A stretch of 64,000 bases of DNA from Mycteria americana (lineage: Eukaryota; Chordata; Aves; Ciconiiformes; Ciconiidae): the NCBI RefSeq assembly GCF_035582795.1, contig NC_134366.1, positions 10,694,161 through 10,758,160 of the forward strand, written 5' to 3'. Numbering within the stretch: position 1 is the first letter of the stretch; the number at the start of each line of letters is the position of its first letter. Shown one piece after another: positions 1-11,300 of this stretch. Position numbers and translations under genes: made by a program. The notes under the pieces are model-generated. The model was not told where the DNA came from, did not search any database, and was given only the letters and a program-made list of their open reading frames with translations.

Positions 1-388
1 GTTTTCAGATTTATTTTGACTAATTGTTGTCATTTTGGGTTTTTTTAAGGTAAAATAAACATTCTGATTTCAGGTTTAACTGCTGCAAAATACTGCTGTA
101 AAAATCTTAACATGGCTTCTCTTCAGACAAGGGAAAAACTGCCACTTCTAAACAGAAAACACAGTAATTAGTCCTACTAATTTGTTGAAAGAAATGAATG
201 ATAAAGCAGAGTTCTCAGCCATTTGTCAGATGCAGAAAGTTAGTGATACAGTATTTTTTAATCTGTGGAATCTCCAAAGGCATGGCCTTGACAAAGCAGG
301 TCCTTTGCAACATTTTATAAAATATATGAGAGGAAATTGGAATGTATTTTTCAATCTTCCCCTGGCAGCCTTCGCGGCTTTAGTCAAT
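1..388 (-). other. AT-rich, possible 3-prime UTR of the left-end candidate gene
   Basis: No convincing coding block on the minus strand. The minus strand carries AATAAA at 16-11 near the window edge. On the plus strand there is a 74-codon open frame (182-406) with no recognisable domain, which I treat as chance. Confidence 0.25.
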
Positions 389-550
389 TTATGCATCATC
401 TGTTAAAGTTCTATACGGGGCACTGGGTCCCAAAATGTACTTTGAAGCATCCATAGCAAATCTTCTAATCTCTGCTTTCACTATCTGAGCAACATACGCA
501 TTAGAGTGGAATTTGGGATCTGCTTTTAGGTTGAGGGGTGAAACGCTTAC
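389..550 (-). CDS. Candidate terminal exon of the same unassigned gene
   Basis: The minus-strand frame is open from 550 to a TAA at 391-389. It contains KADPKFHSNAYVAQIVKAEI followed by RRFAMDASKYILGPSAPYRT and then LTDDA-stop. This composition and length of open frame look like real protein, although no standard family comes to mind. A phase-0 acceptor could lie at 485-486 (GTTGCTCAG). Below 389 the sequence is AT-rich and UTR-like. An AATAAA on the minus strand at 16-11 could end the transcript. Coding status is inference. Confidence 0.3.
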   Translation of the reverse strand, partial: VSVSPLNLKADPKFHSNAYVAQIVKAEIRRFAMDASKYILGPSAPYRTLTDDA

Positions 551-780
551 TTAGATAACCTACAGTATCTCGGCTTCAAGTGTAATGTTCAGGTTTGGAT
601 AAATGATTGCTTTTCATTTTCCCCAAAGATAAAAGATACGGTTTTATACTAGGATTTATAGACCTCTGTACCTACATATACATGGACATCAAGTATTTCT
701 TTTAAAACACACGTTAAATACAAATATTGCAAAAGCAAGTATTTCCTTATGCCAGCCCAAGAAAAATGATACTATTTTAC

Positions 781-852
781 AGAACATGATGGTTGCAGTA
801 AGCCACCATTGCGTTCCTTTAGTGATCGACGAGCTTTTCTGGCTTCACTATT
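781..852 (-). CDS. Candidate small exon of the same unassigned gene
   Basis: This open minus-strand block reads NSEARKARRSLKERNGGLLQ then PSCS. It runs from an AG at 854-853 (an alternative acceptor TTTGTTTAG lies ten bases upstream) to a GTAAAA donor-like site at 780-775. The composition, rich in R, K and E, is protein-like, but the block is short and homology is unknown. It belongs to the left-end gene model only by position and compatible phase. Confidence 0.22.
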
Positions 853-945
853 CTTATTTAATCTAAACAAAGCTCAATAGCTTTCCTCCCCCTCGAAGAA
901 AGGAAATTACACATTTTTGTGCATGTAGCAGTACTATGACTTTAC

Positions 946-1202
946 AAGAGTTAACAAAACTTCACAAAAGAATCGCATGCGGGAAGGCTCAACGCTTTCT
1001 GCACTTTTGTTTCCAAGTACAGCTCCTACTACAGCAGATTTTTTGGTTGTTTTCACCACTATTCTCTTTCCACACTTCCTGCGTTTTTGCTTTGTTCTTC
1101 CGTATGTCATCTGAGAACAATGGCTGCGTCGTCTGAGGTGGGACAAGCTATCAGCATGGAAGGGCCAAGTCACAAAAGAATGATTATTGTTGTAGGGTGC
1201 GA
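946..1202 (-). CDS. Candidate exon of an unassigned minus-strand gene
   Basis: A very strong acceptor (ten T then CCTCAG, ending at 1203) is followed by a frame open from 1202 to the stop at 934-936. It passes a possible GTAAAG donor at 945-940. The peptide includes APYNNNHSFVTWPFHADSLS, a basic stretch TKQKRRKCGKR and the run KTTKKSAVVGAVLG. Upstream, ATG at 1421-1419 opens a short frame (MPCTYLAQNL) that reaches a GTAAAT donor at 1390-1385 in a compatible phase. I recognise no family. A second frame here, beginning at a weaker acceptor near 1140, is also protein-like (TTQPLFSDDIRKNKAKTQEV), so even the frame is uncertain. The nearby promoter is the main support. Confidence 0.3.
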
Positions 1203-1499
1203 CTGAGGAAAAAAAAAATCTGATTTTTAAGCTGATTCTTTACAAAGTGCTCTCTCGTTCGTAGAGTATTACAGCGAGTTGTTGCAGAGTCCTTCTGCTT
1301 CGTGAAGGCCAGCAGAGTATAAAATCATGTCTGTCGAATTACGCAGCTATTTGCACTTAACAATCTTTATTAAAAAAAAAAAAAATTTACATAGGTTTTG
1401 TGCTAGGTAGGTACAAGGCATTTTTTCTCAGAAAGGTCCTTCTCCAGGTACAGGTGTTTTAAAATATACACGCTTGTCTGCCGCAAAAAAATAAATAAA

Positions 1500-1835
1500 T
1501 CATTATACCACTTCCTGCTGATCAGAAACCCCCGCGCCTTTTAGCGTCCAGCCGCACTGTGACGCTTTGGCTGGACAGACTTTCAAAACTACCGAATTCC
1601 CTCAGAGCGAATCCCGCCGCCGGCCCAGCCGTTAACGGCGCCGCCTCGCGCAGGCTCGCGGCCGGCTGCGCGCCGCGCAGCGCTGCCCGTTGGGCGACGG
1701 CGCCTCCGTCTCTGCCGCCCCGCCGGATTGGCTAAGCGGCGTTAGAAAGGTGGCCGCCGATTGGCTGGGGCCGGCTGCTGTTGCTATGACTCTGTTGCTA
1801 GGGCCTCGGCCGTCTCCAGGCCCTGCAGGAAACAT
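1500..1835. promoter_or_regulatory. CpG-island promoter with NF-Y pair and RFX-like half-sites
   Basis: Dense CpG, GC-rich sequence centred on 1600-1820, in sharp contrast to its AT-rich flanks. It has two ATTGG (reverse CCAAT) boxes at 1727-1731 and 1760-1764. Their 33-bp spacing is typical of cooperating NF-Y sites. Two copies of GTTGCTA lie at 1780-1786 and 1794-1800 (TAGCAAC on the minus strand), which resemble RFX/X-box half-sites of cell-cycle and ciliary promoters. The CCAAT boxes read forward on the minus strand, which fits transcription to the left, but such promoters are often bidirectional. No TATA box is evident. Confidence 0.7.
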
Positions 1836-3865
1836 GTAATGAATTATGGATGGTTGATTTTCTCAAAGAGGCCTGATCTGTAATGCAGATGAGCTGCAAG
1901 GCCCCCCTTTTCTTCTGGGTTCTTAAAAAAAAAAAATATTAAAAAAATAAAAAAAGGAAAAAAAAAAAATCTGAGTTTTAAATCAGAATCTGGCATTTGC
2001 GTCGTCCCCAGTCACAGCAGTGACTCCTGAATACTGATGTTAATTCTTATGCAAAGACAGGGCCAGAGGTCACTATCTGTTATTTGTTCAGGAAAAGCTT
2101 GTAGGATTTTCACTGAACTCTGTGACCCGTTGGGGTATTTCCCCCCCCGCCCCCGCTTTGGTTCAGAGACAAAATAGGATACAAACACCAGAAGTGGTAT
2201 TTTCTAACAGTTGGAGATGAAATTGTCCCCTTGGAGCAGGATGGAGCTGGAGGAATCAGCAGCCAGGCCGGCCAGCGTGCTGGCTTTTCTTGCCTCGTAA
2301 AAGATGTCTTTGCCCAAATATGACCTAAGACCTTCTGTGGGCGTAGTTCGTGCGGTTCAGGCCCTCATTAATGGTTTCAATAGCCTTTGGCTGAAGAGGG
2401 GTTCCCTGTGAGTGCCACATCTACAACATGCCCACTTCACGCAAGTGCAAATCTGGATGCTGTTACCCACAGATAACTCCCCAGCTGGACCCCCCCGCAT
2501 GAACAAAGCCGCTGATGCTTCATACCTGGATAAACAGGTTGCTACAATTCATGTAATTTCCCTAATCTTCAACTATTAAGAAGTACGGTGGAAGTTACGC
2601 TACAGAAATTATAATATTTTCCTATACCTAATGAATGCTGGTGTCAGAAAAGACACCTCTCTTATGCTCATGCAGAGTTTAGTTTTGTTTTTTTTCATAC
2701 TGGTGACAAATGATTTCAATCCTTTCTGTGTCAAGCCTCTGTGGACAAATGTGAATTGAAAAATTATTAATTTTAGAGAAAATAATGAGCCTGATCCTTA
2801 TTTTGAGTCAGATTTAAGCTTGTGTAATTTTAGCCAGACTCAGCCAAGTGTGGGCATCCTCACTTGTCCAAATACTAATCGCTGCGGAGGTCTCTTGGTA
2901 CCTTGAAGGTTCATGGCCGATGTGAGGGATGAGGCAGTCCTGCTCCTCCTCAAAGCCCTGTTTTTAAGGCAACTGCACACTAAGCGATTTACTCAGCAAG
3001 GAAATGACGGAGCAATTAGATGAATTTCCACAGATTTTGTATCATGGAATTGATGCTTTTTACACCTCAACTCCTGACTGGTTCATGGCTCTTCCTCAGG
3101 GAGAAGCAAATGAACTTAAGCAAGAGCTCTGAGATGAAGATGAAATATATCCAACCCTCCTGTGATTGAAAGTAGCATGATACCTTATTTCCTTATTTCT
3201 AGGATTATTAAACAAAATGTTCTGATGTGTAAAAAGCAATGAGCACTAAAAAAAAAAAAAAGAAAGTCTGTGAAACACTACATACAGGAGTAGAAAACAC
3301 GCTCAACTCTGGCCATCAGGCAGTCCCTAAGAGCTTCAGCTGCAATGGCCCTTATGTTTTATTATTTTTCTATTATGAAAATGTTTGCTATTGAAGAAAA
3401 TAGTTAAGGCGAAACTGTATTGCCTATCCCACCCATTCCTGACAGAACATTCATCAAACTCCATTAAAAAAAAAAATCCAGGCTATAGATGTGTCATTAG
3501 AGACCCAATGATGCTTAAAGCTCAGAAATGTCTGAGGTGCAGTTTGCTGAAAATACAGTATTAACATTTGTGTATATGGATGTGTTAAATTTGTTTTTTT
3601 TTTTTTTTTTTTTGTGACAGTGGTTCTGTGCAACATACATTAAAATGAAAAATATGTTAACAGTTTGTACTTGCAGGAAATATAGGTCATGTTTTTGTGA
3701 ACCAAATAATTGTGTTTTAAACTTTTTATTTACTGATCTTTATTTTTGTGTATAATACTCTATGCCTAAGCCATTGGAAGATGATTATTCCCACACCTAT
3801 ATAAACAAAGCATGCACCATGAGATTTGGAATAGCTTAAATAGTCGGTAAAGAGGCAGCAAATGA
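1836..3865. other. Intergenic, no gene seen
   Basis: AT-rich sequence with A-rich runs at 1926-1969 and 3249-3261 and a 20-base T run near 3594-3613. Around 2785-2850, wording such as gagcctgatccttattttgag resembles a heavily decayed ancient amniote interspersed repeat. No coding exon recognised. Confidence 0.6.
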
Positions 3866-3870
3866 CTTAA
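3866..3870. repeat. Left target-site duplication CTTAA of the solo LTR
   Basis: CTTAA directly before the LTR, repeated exactly at 4436-4440 after it. Confidence 0.85.
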
Positions 3871-4435
3871 TGTCATGGTTTAGCCCCAGCCGGCAACTAA
3901 GCACCACGCAGCCGCTCGCTCACTCCCCCCCGGTGGGATGGGGGAGAGAATCGGAAGAACAAAAGTAAGAAAACTCGAGGGCTGAGATAAAGACAGCTTA
4001 GTAGGGAAAGCAAAAGCCGCACACGCGAGCAAAGCAAAGCAAGGAATTCCTTCACCACTTCCCATGGGCAGGCAGGTGTTCAGCCATCTCCAGGAAAGCA
4101 GGGCTCCATCACGCGTAACGGTGACTTGGGAAGACAAACGCCATCACTCCGAATGTCCCCCCCTTCCTTCTTCTTCCCCAGCTGTATATGCTGAGCATGA
4201 TGCCTTATGGTGTGGAATAGCCCTTTGGTCAGTTTGGATCAACTGTCCTGGCTGTGTCCCCTCCCAGCTTCTTCTGCACCTGGCAGAGCAGGGGAAGCTG
4301 AAAAGTCCTTGACGAGTGCAGCAACAACTAAAACATCTCTGTATTATCAACACTGTTTTCAGCACAAATCCAAAACATAGCCCCATACCAGCCACTATAA
4401 AGAAAATTAACTCTATCTCAGCTGAAACCAGGACA
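3871..4435 (-). mobile_element. Solo LTR of an avian endogenous retrovirus (ERVL-like)
   Basis: This 565-bp element starts TGTCATGG and ends CCAGGACA, so it has the TG...CA ends of an LTR. It is flanked by identical 5-bp CTTAA at 3866-3870 and 4436-4440. The body matches, from memory, an LTR found in very many neoavian genomes. Its minus-strand start TGTCCTGGTTTCAGC and the GTGGTGCTTAGTTGCCGGCTGG stretch near the other end are the marks I used. The 5-bp duplication suggests ERVL rather than ERVK (6 bp) or ERV1 (4 bp). Minus orientation is chosen because the TATA-like box of the family (here mutated, GCATATACAG, near 4183-4192) reads on that strand. There is no internal gag/pol, so it arose by LTR-LTR recombination. 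Confidence 0.9.
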
Positions 4436-4440
4436 CTTAA
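4436..4440. repeat. Right target-site duplication CTTAA of the solo LTR
   Basis: CTTAA directly after the LTR, an exact copy of 3866-3870. Confidence 0.85.
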
Positions 4441-7400
4441 GCACATATGCAATTTAAACAAATACATATTTCCAGTGCTATAAATGGCCTCAGTATCTCT
4501 CCATGCTTTCTATTGAGGAGGCACAACAAATTCAACCAGCAGCAGCCTTGCTCTTCTTGTAGCTATGCTGTCAGGTTGTGGAAACGTCTTAGTAGAGCTG
4601 GGCATCGTAACGATGTCTGCAGCATAACTTCTGCCTTCATACATTGGTCCTAACTTCACTAAAAGAGTGCTTGAACCTGCAGGGCAGAGAGACCCCAACT
4701 CCAGCAAGCCTCGCGTCTCCCCCAGGATGTTTTGTAGGCAGGTCCTCACGAGGAACCTTGCTGAGTTTTCCTGATTGAGATTTTATAATTCCCTTTGCTG
4801 TGTTTGTGTGCTGGGGGGTGAAGGAGGGGCTGGAGGCCTTTATGGTATGGACCTAACAACCTGACTCAAACAGATACAATATATACTGGACAATAGCTCA
4901 AGTGCGAGAAGGTTTGGAGCCATCAACAGGGAGAAAAATGATGCAGGAAGCTTTCACAAAAGAAGCAGTTCTTAAGGAAAGAGCTGAATGAGGAAAGGGA
5001 ACTTTTTGGTGCATGATGAGTGGGAGGTTGGTGTGTGGCCAGGGTGGAGTGGGAGGCAATCTTCAGAAAGCGGGAGTGCTTATGAGAAAGGAAGAAGAGG
5101 AAGTAAATTTTATTTTTTTTCTTTATGTCTGTAGCATCTGATTGAAAAAAAATCAAATCTATTTCCAGAGAAAATATCAAAGTTATATTTTTCTTTTTCC
5201 AAATTTTCAATGTTACTGTTTCAGTAGAAGTTTCTTTTAGAAGCAAAGGGCTTCTTTCAATTTACTTAAAAAGAATGAAAACTTTCTAAGGCTCCTTTTC
5301 TATTAAGGACTGTATAAACAAAAAAGCTTTGCATTTTTAACAATAATAGTTTTAAAATAGTGCTTTAGCACAAACATATTCTTCACAAAGATCCTTCTAC
5401 AATTTAAAACATTTTCTGGTGAAGTAATTTCAACCAGTTTATGCTATCAGTAATCTTCATAGAGTTTACCTTAATCCACAAACATTGTATAGTGTGATGA
5501 AGCTGATGAGAATCAACAAAGGATAAAGTAGAGTATTGCAGCCCAGATAAAGAAACCCACTGTTTAATGCCAGCTGCTCAGGAAATGTCAAAAGTAAAGT
5601 GAGTTTCGGGTCAAGGGCACTGGGAACACTGTGTTAGCAAACCCTAAGACACGCAGCTCTTGTTATTAGTATGAACAGGGATATGGTGAGTCCTTTTTAA
5701 TCTGTCCCTGGGCCTCCTTCTAGCTTCCCAGACACGAATCCACCCCATTTGGGCTCACCTCTGTGGGACTGCTGGGAGTTTTTCAAAACATACCCTCTTT
5801 GGTCTTTCTAATGTTCCCCATCAGGTTCGCTAAAGACTGGGATTTCAGTGAAAATCCTGCTCCTAGGAGACATGTGGGCTCTGTGCCAGGCCTTGAAAGT
5901 GCAGCAAATCACGGGCAACTGCTCTTTTTTAACTTCCCATGACAGCAAGGTTCTTTCTTCACCCCTTATTTTTCTGCCACAGCATTCAATAGTACCTGTG
6001 TCAAGCCCCTTTCCATCTTGCATACCTTTGCCTTTGAGCACCTTGGTGTGCTATTCTGGAGCATTTAGATGGTAGGTGGTGGAGTGTACCTTGTTTATCT
6101 CTAGTTAAGGGAGTTGTACCTCTTGCTACAATGCTAAATTGGGAGGTGAAACTTCTGAAGAAATAGGACTAGAGTGTGGGCAGGTTAATAGCTTGATGAA
6201 CCTTTCTATAGGTAGCCCTTTCATGGAGGATAGGGCACCTTTTCCTGTGACTGGGAAGCAGAGGATCTGGTTTGGGAGAACTAACATGGTGTGCGCTGAT
6301 ATGGCGTGACAAAATGTCCCCAGCAGGTGCTGCAAAATTAGAAGAGAGTTGACATCCACTCTGGGATGAACAGCAAAGCAACTTGGCCCTGTAACTTTAG
6401 AGCCATAATAGGCACTTTCTGTACCTGAATGTCCTGTAGATGTCCTGTAGATGTGCACCAAATCTGCTGTGAAATACAAGGAATTTTGCAATAATTGTTC
6501 AGAGTTTTGCGGGTTAACAGCATAGTTCGACTCTTTCCTTACTGATGTTTTTACCATCTCTATGAATTTTCAGGGATCCCCTAAATGCATATTTAATCCT
6601 TGAATGCTATGTTTTGTACCAGAGGAAAAATCCTAATATAACACTGCGCAATGTACTTCCTAACATGCATGCTAGTAACATGCAGTGCGATATGGCTTAT
6701 ACATTTTTATGATACAGCACTAGGAAAGAAACTTCTTAGGTACAAAGTCCGTAAGCTCAGCCAGGGCATTGGTCAAACTGATGAGTCTTACTCATTAAAA
6801 AGTTGTCATAATATACAAGTATGTTGTCATAGTTTTATTGTTTGAACAGTGGATATTGGGAGCTATAGATTGGGAAGAGAGAGCTGAGTGACTCACACCC
6901 TGCTGGTGCCACAGAGATTTTTGCTTCTTAGAGCAAAGCCGTGTTTCAGAGTTGGTGCCATTTGCAGAGTAATCGTCCTTCAAAATGAAGAAAGAACAGC
7001 CAACATGATGCCATCTACTAGGGATCCAAACCTTCACCTTCACAGAGAAGGGATTTATCTCATCATATGTTAGACGTTTACAGAAGAGACATCTACAACA
7101 GATCTAGTAGGCCCAGGCATTGGAGATAAACAGGCCCTTTTGGCATGTAATTCATTTGATCTATTTAGTTCTGTCTTCCTTAGGTTGAGACAAACCCATG
7201 TCCTGGAATTACGTGTGTTGGGACCACAAGGCCCAAAACAATATGCCGTCACAACGGGCTGTGGTGGTCCAGGCTCTTCAGGAAACTCACTTTACGTGTC
7301 CTTCAAAAGAGCTCTGTATCATGTTGAAACGTCTCAGCCATGTTGGTCTTTGCTATCTGCCACACAATCCTCTTACACACACAGCTTGCTTCTGAGCCTG

Positions 7401-8269
7401 GAAAGAGCCTTTTTCTGAACGAACCAATAACAGTTACTTCAAAGCAACTGGTTACTGGCCTTCCCTTCCCACTCCTCATGCAGCAGCTGTTGGTAGGATC
7501 ACTGCAAGTGTAGCCACAGAAATTGCTTTAAAAGCAGCTTGGTAGCTGCTTCAGCTTTCCAAGTCAGCTGGTAGCTGACTTGGGAAGCTGAAGCCAGCTG
7601 GCAGTGAGATGTCTAATACACCTCCAGAAACCACTGTGTATTTGCAGCGATTACCATAGTGACACAGCACACTGTTTTGTCCATGTTCTGTGGTCAAATA
7701 GAATAGGTCAAAATGTTGCCATTTATCCAAAACTGAGATAAAACAATGACATAAGAGGAATAATAGGACTTTGGATGTGGATCCCATATGCCATAATTCT
7801 ACTGGATTGCAAATAGCTTCTATTATGTATGGCCTGGGAAAAAAAAGCCCCATGATGGGTAGGATCTTTCTGGAGAAAGGACCGTGATACCAGAATTAGA
7901 GATGTTTCATAAGGAGTAAGTGCCCATGTTGCTAAAACATTGATATGGTAGTTGGCTGTGTGAATAAAAGTAGCATGGATAGTTAATGTGTAATGTGTAA
8001 TAGTTAATGTTACTCAGCTTGTTTGCAAGCAAAAGCTCCAATTCCCCTTCAGCAAACTCTGTGTAACACAGTGGGCTGCTGCGTTGTGTATTGTTTGAGC
8101 TTTTCAAGAAGGTCTTGATCTCACAGCTATTAGCAAAGTTAGCATGTTTGAATCTGCCTATGCTAGCTTTGAATTTATAGGAATTCTGTTGGCAATGGTA
8201 TCAAAACTCATAGTGCGATCAATGAAAACAACATTGAGCTTTGGTTTCTTAGGAGTAATTTCCCCTAAG
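4441..8269. other. Intergenic, no gene seen
   Basis: Ordinary non-coding sequence. Minus-strand open frames at 6126-6557 (143 codons) and 7551-7853 have no recognisable domains. An 11-bp tandem duplication (atgtcctgtag) is near 6429-6450. A strong inverted repeat lies at 7549-7593. Confidence 0.6.
7549..7593. repeat. Near-perfect 20-bp inverted repeat (hairpin)
   Basis: Left arm cttcagctttccaagtcagc (7549-7568), loop tggta, right arm gctgacttgggaagctgaag (7574-7593). The arms pair with a single mismatch. Flanking AGCTGG/CCAGCT words add to the symmetry. The function is unknown. It could be a small palindrome or a hairpin in a transcript. Confidence 0.85.
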
Positions 8270-8345
8270 GTAAAAAAGCACCATAAGATCATCTAGTTTG
8301 ATCTCCTGTATAACGCAGTCTATTCAGTTTCATGCAATTCACGTA
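8270..8345 (-). mobile_element. Ancient CR1-like LINE 3-prime-end fragment
   Basis: The minus strand reads CAGGAGATCAAACTAGATGATC then TTATGGTGC. This resembles the conserved GGTCAGACTAGATGATCA...ATGGTCC part of old amniote CR1 elements. It is short and diverged. Confidence 0.5.
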
Positions 8346-11300
8346 TATTTCCAGCATGATGATTTTAGTTAGATTAAAGCATTTATGTTTTCAGGGGTAA
8401 CAGTTGCATGCTACAGGCATAGAACAGGAAGAGCGAGCTATAGTGCCAAGTATGTGTGAGGCCCCAGTGATGATGGAGAGTTTGTTAAATGGGACATGCT
8501 TAATTGACTGCAATTAGTGAAAGTAATACCTTCTCCATCTTTTAACTCATTTCTTTCCAATTTGACCTGAGAAATTCTTTCCAATCTTAAATTTGCCAAT
8601 CAATATGATTCTGTGCATGTAAGCCAGAAATACCAACGTAGTATCTAGGAACATTTGTCTCCCTCTGTTCAGAACACAGATCTAGTTTGTTTGGAGTCTT
8701 CTTGTCAGTTATGGCAAGTGTGTAATTTTGCAAAAAACCCCCTCAAACAGGCAAATAAACAGAAAATCCCAATCTCCAAACCCCCAGTCATCTCCATCTG
8801 GCCATGAGAGGAAGAGGGAATGCCATCTTGTGCATGAGAGGAAGAGGGAATCCTTCCTACCCTGCCTTGCTCTGAGGTTGTATTAAACCCCGTCTTTTAG
8901 GAACGTATCTGGTATCGCCTTGAAACCTCCAGCCAATAGCGAGACCCTCACCTTCACTGGTAATCTTTTAGTGTTTAATTACCCTGTCTGCAGGAAAATT
9001 ACATCTTGTTTCAAGGTTGAATTTGTCTAACTTCAACTTTCAGCTATTCAATCTTGTTCAAGCTTTTGTCAACAAGATTGGAAGCCCTTAATTAGGTCCA
9101 CCAGTAAATACCTATATAAACTGATAGAATCATTCTATAACTTACCTGAAGTTCTGCCTCTAAAAAACACTTCCCAACTCTTGCTCTCCCCACATCTCCC
9201 TGACAGAGCTTCCTTTCTTCTATATGCTGCATGGTCAGAAACCAACACTGTCTTCTAGCAAGTGATGAGGAAAGAGGAAGAAATTATCTAAGAAAGAAAG
9301 AGGAGAGGTTCAAAAGGAATCGCTTGATGATTGATCACTGTTTGTGTATTCGGAAGAGGCATTTTCTCTTGAAAAGCAAATCTCTGCTAAACATTCCCAG
9401 CCTACCCCCAAACAGGCTGTCAGCTCATTTCTACAATACTGATACTAAATGTTTGCAAAGCAATGCCCTGTCCTGGATCATACCTGATGTAAATCAGTCA
9501 AGCTCCAGGGAGGTCAGTTCCTGCCAGTGAAGCTATTGCGCTTTATATCATTTGAGGGTATAGAAAGTGCTTTACAAAGAGGCATGTGGATGTTAAGGAA
9601 CATCGGCTAAAGCAGTGATAACCTGTAGCATCCTGTATGGTGCCCTGTGTCCTTAATTCTCCTATCGCCAGTAAAAATACAGGGCCCTCCAAACCTTGGG
9701 TGGGGAGCCGAGTCACAGTGAAATCATAGAAAACCCCAACCACTTACCATAGCAAGTCCATATTAAACATAAACAGACAGTAAAAATTTCACTGCCAATC
9801 TTCTGTCGAGAAGTCTAGTTTCTCACCCTACCCATCGAGTTATTCATATATTTAATTAGCACTTAACTTTTACATTATGAAAACATCAAGATAGACCTGC
9901 CAGTCTAGGACATCACTAGATTAGGACAAAAATGTAATGTAGTCCCTATCCCAGCAAGCTTGTGGGACTGTAACACAAGCTATTTATAGCTGACCAGATC
10001 AAAGCATTTAGTGTAGAAGGAACAGGAGATCCAAAATAAGAAGGTGAGTACAGCTCTTCCCCACGGAGGAACCATGATCAGAATTCAGCTTTTGCCTGTG
10101 GTGTAGTTTCTGTGTGTACCCTACGGGGGTAAGTTCTCCAGCAGTGATTTATTTCCAACATCTTCATTTTTTTCTCTCAGGATGAAGCAAATGTTTTAAA
10201 TTACAGCTATAGCATGGAAGAGAGAATTTAACTAAAGCACAAATATGAGTCATGAAAATTTTCGTGCCTTGTTTTCAGGGTAATAACTAAACACCTGCTA
10301 AATTACATTTTAAAAAATTACCCAGTATTTCACAGTGGGTTTTATCCTTTTGTCTCTTAAGCCCCACTCTCGATCCTTGATCTGTGTGGGAAGATTGTCT
10401 CATCTATGCAGAGCGCCCAAAACTCAGCAGAGCTCTGCATGTACCGATGCTCTGCCCATGCGGGGCTGATTACAGGACAAGGACTAAGGTTTGTGCAGCG
10501 GGGACAGCACTTCTCGGGGCATTTAGGTGGAGTCCTGGCATAGCACTGTGTGCACGAACACAACATGAGAGAAGAGATCGTTACCCAGGAAAAACATAGA
10601 CTTTTTCTGAAAGCTTGTGCAAGAGAAATAAGAAATTAAAAGGGACCTATCCGTGTCGATTCTGTCTAACCTTTACTTTCCCACATGTTGCAGTTTTCTT
10701 CTGTTAGCAACTTTAGCGTAGTAAAAGCATCTCGCTGAGGAGGAGAATGCTGTAGATGGGCATTATCTCCCCCGAGATGTGGAGTGTATATTCAGTTATT
10801 GAGCCTCTTGGGAACATGGTGGAGGGCTCATGCTCAGTTTTCTGTTTTGCTTTTTATGTTTTCTTTAGTTGCTTTTCAGTCTGGCACTGAGTGGGCAGAC
10901 AAGACTCTTGAACAATCTGTAATTACATAGTGTCACAGTTGATGAGGTTACAAAGGAGTAAATATGTAGTTGGTATTAGAGAGGATATTTTTAACAATAC
11001 TCACTCTACATCTAATAGAGTGCATCTGTGTCCTCTGTGGGCACTCTGCCTTAGATAATATAAAAGGAGAGCAATGGGGAAGAGAGCAGCATAATAATAT
11101 CTGCATAGTCTTCAGCGGAATCAGTTTCTGCAAATACACACTTGACATTTGAACTCTTTCATACCAGTGCTGCTCCTATTGATGCCAGTGGCATCTTTGC
11201 CCTTGAATAGGACCAAGATTGAATTCTGACTGTTGAATCTCTTATGACAAGAGAGGTGGAAGTTTCCCAGCATGATCTGATTGCTGTAGTCAAAGAGGAG

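Noticed and set aside
6126..6557. 143-codon minus-strand frame with two further overlapping frames
   Set aside because: Three frames open together suggests a stop-poor composition rather than coding; no homology recognised.
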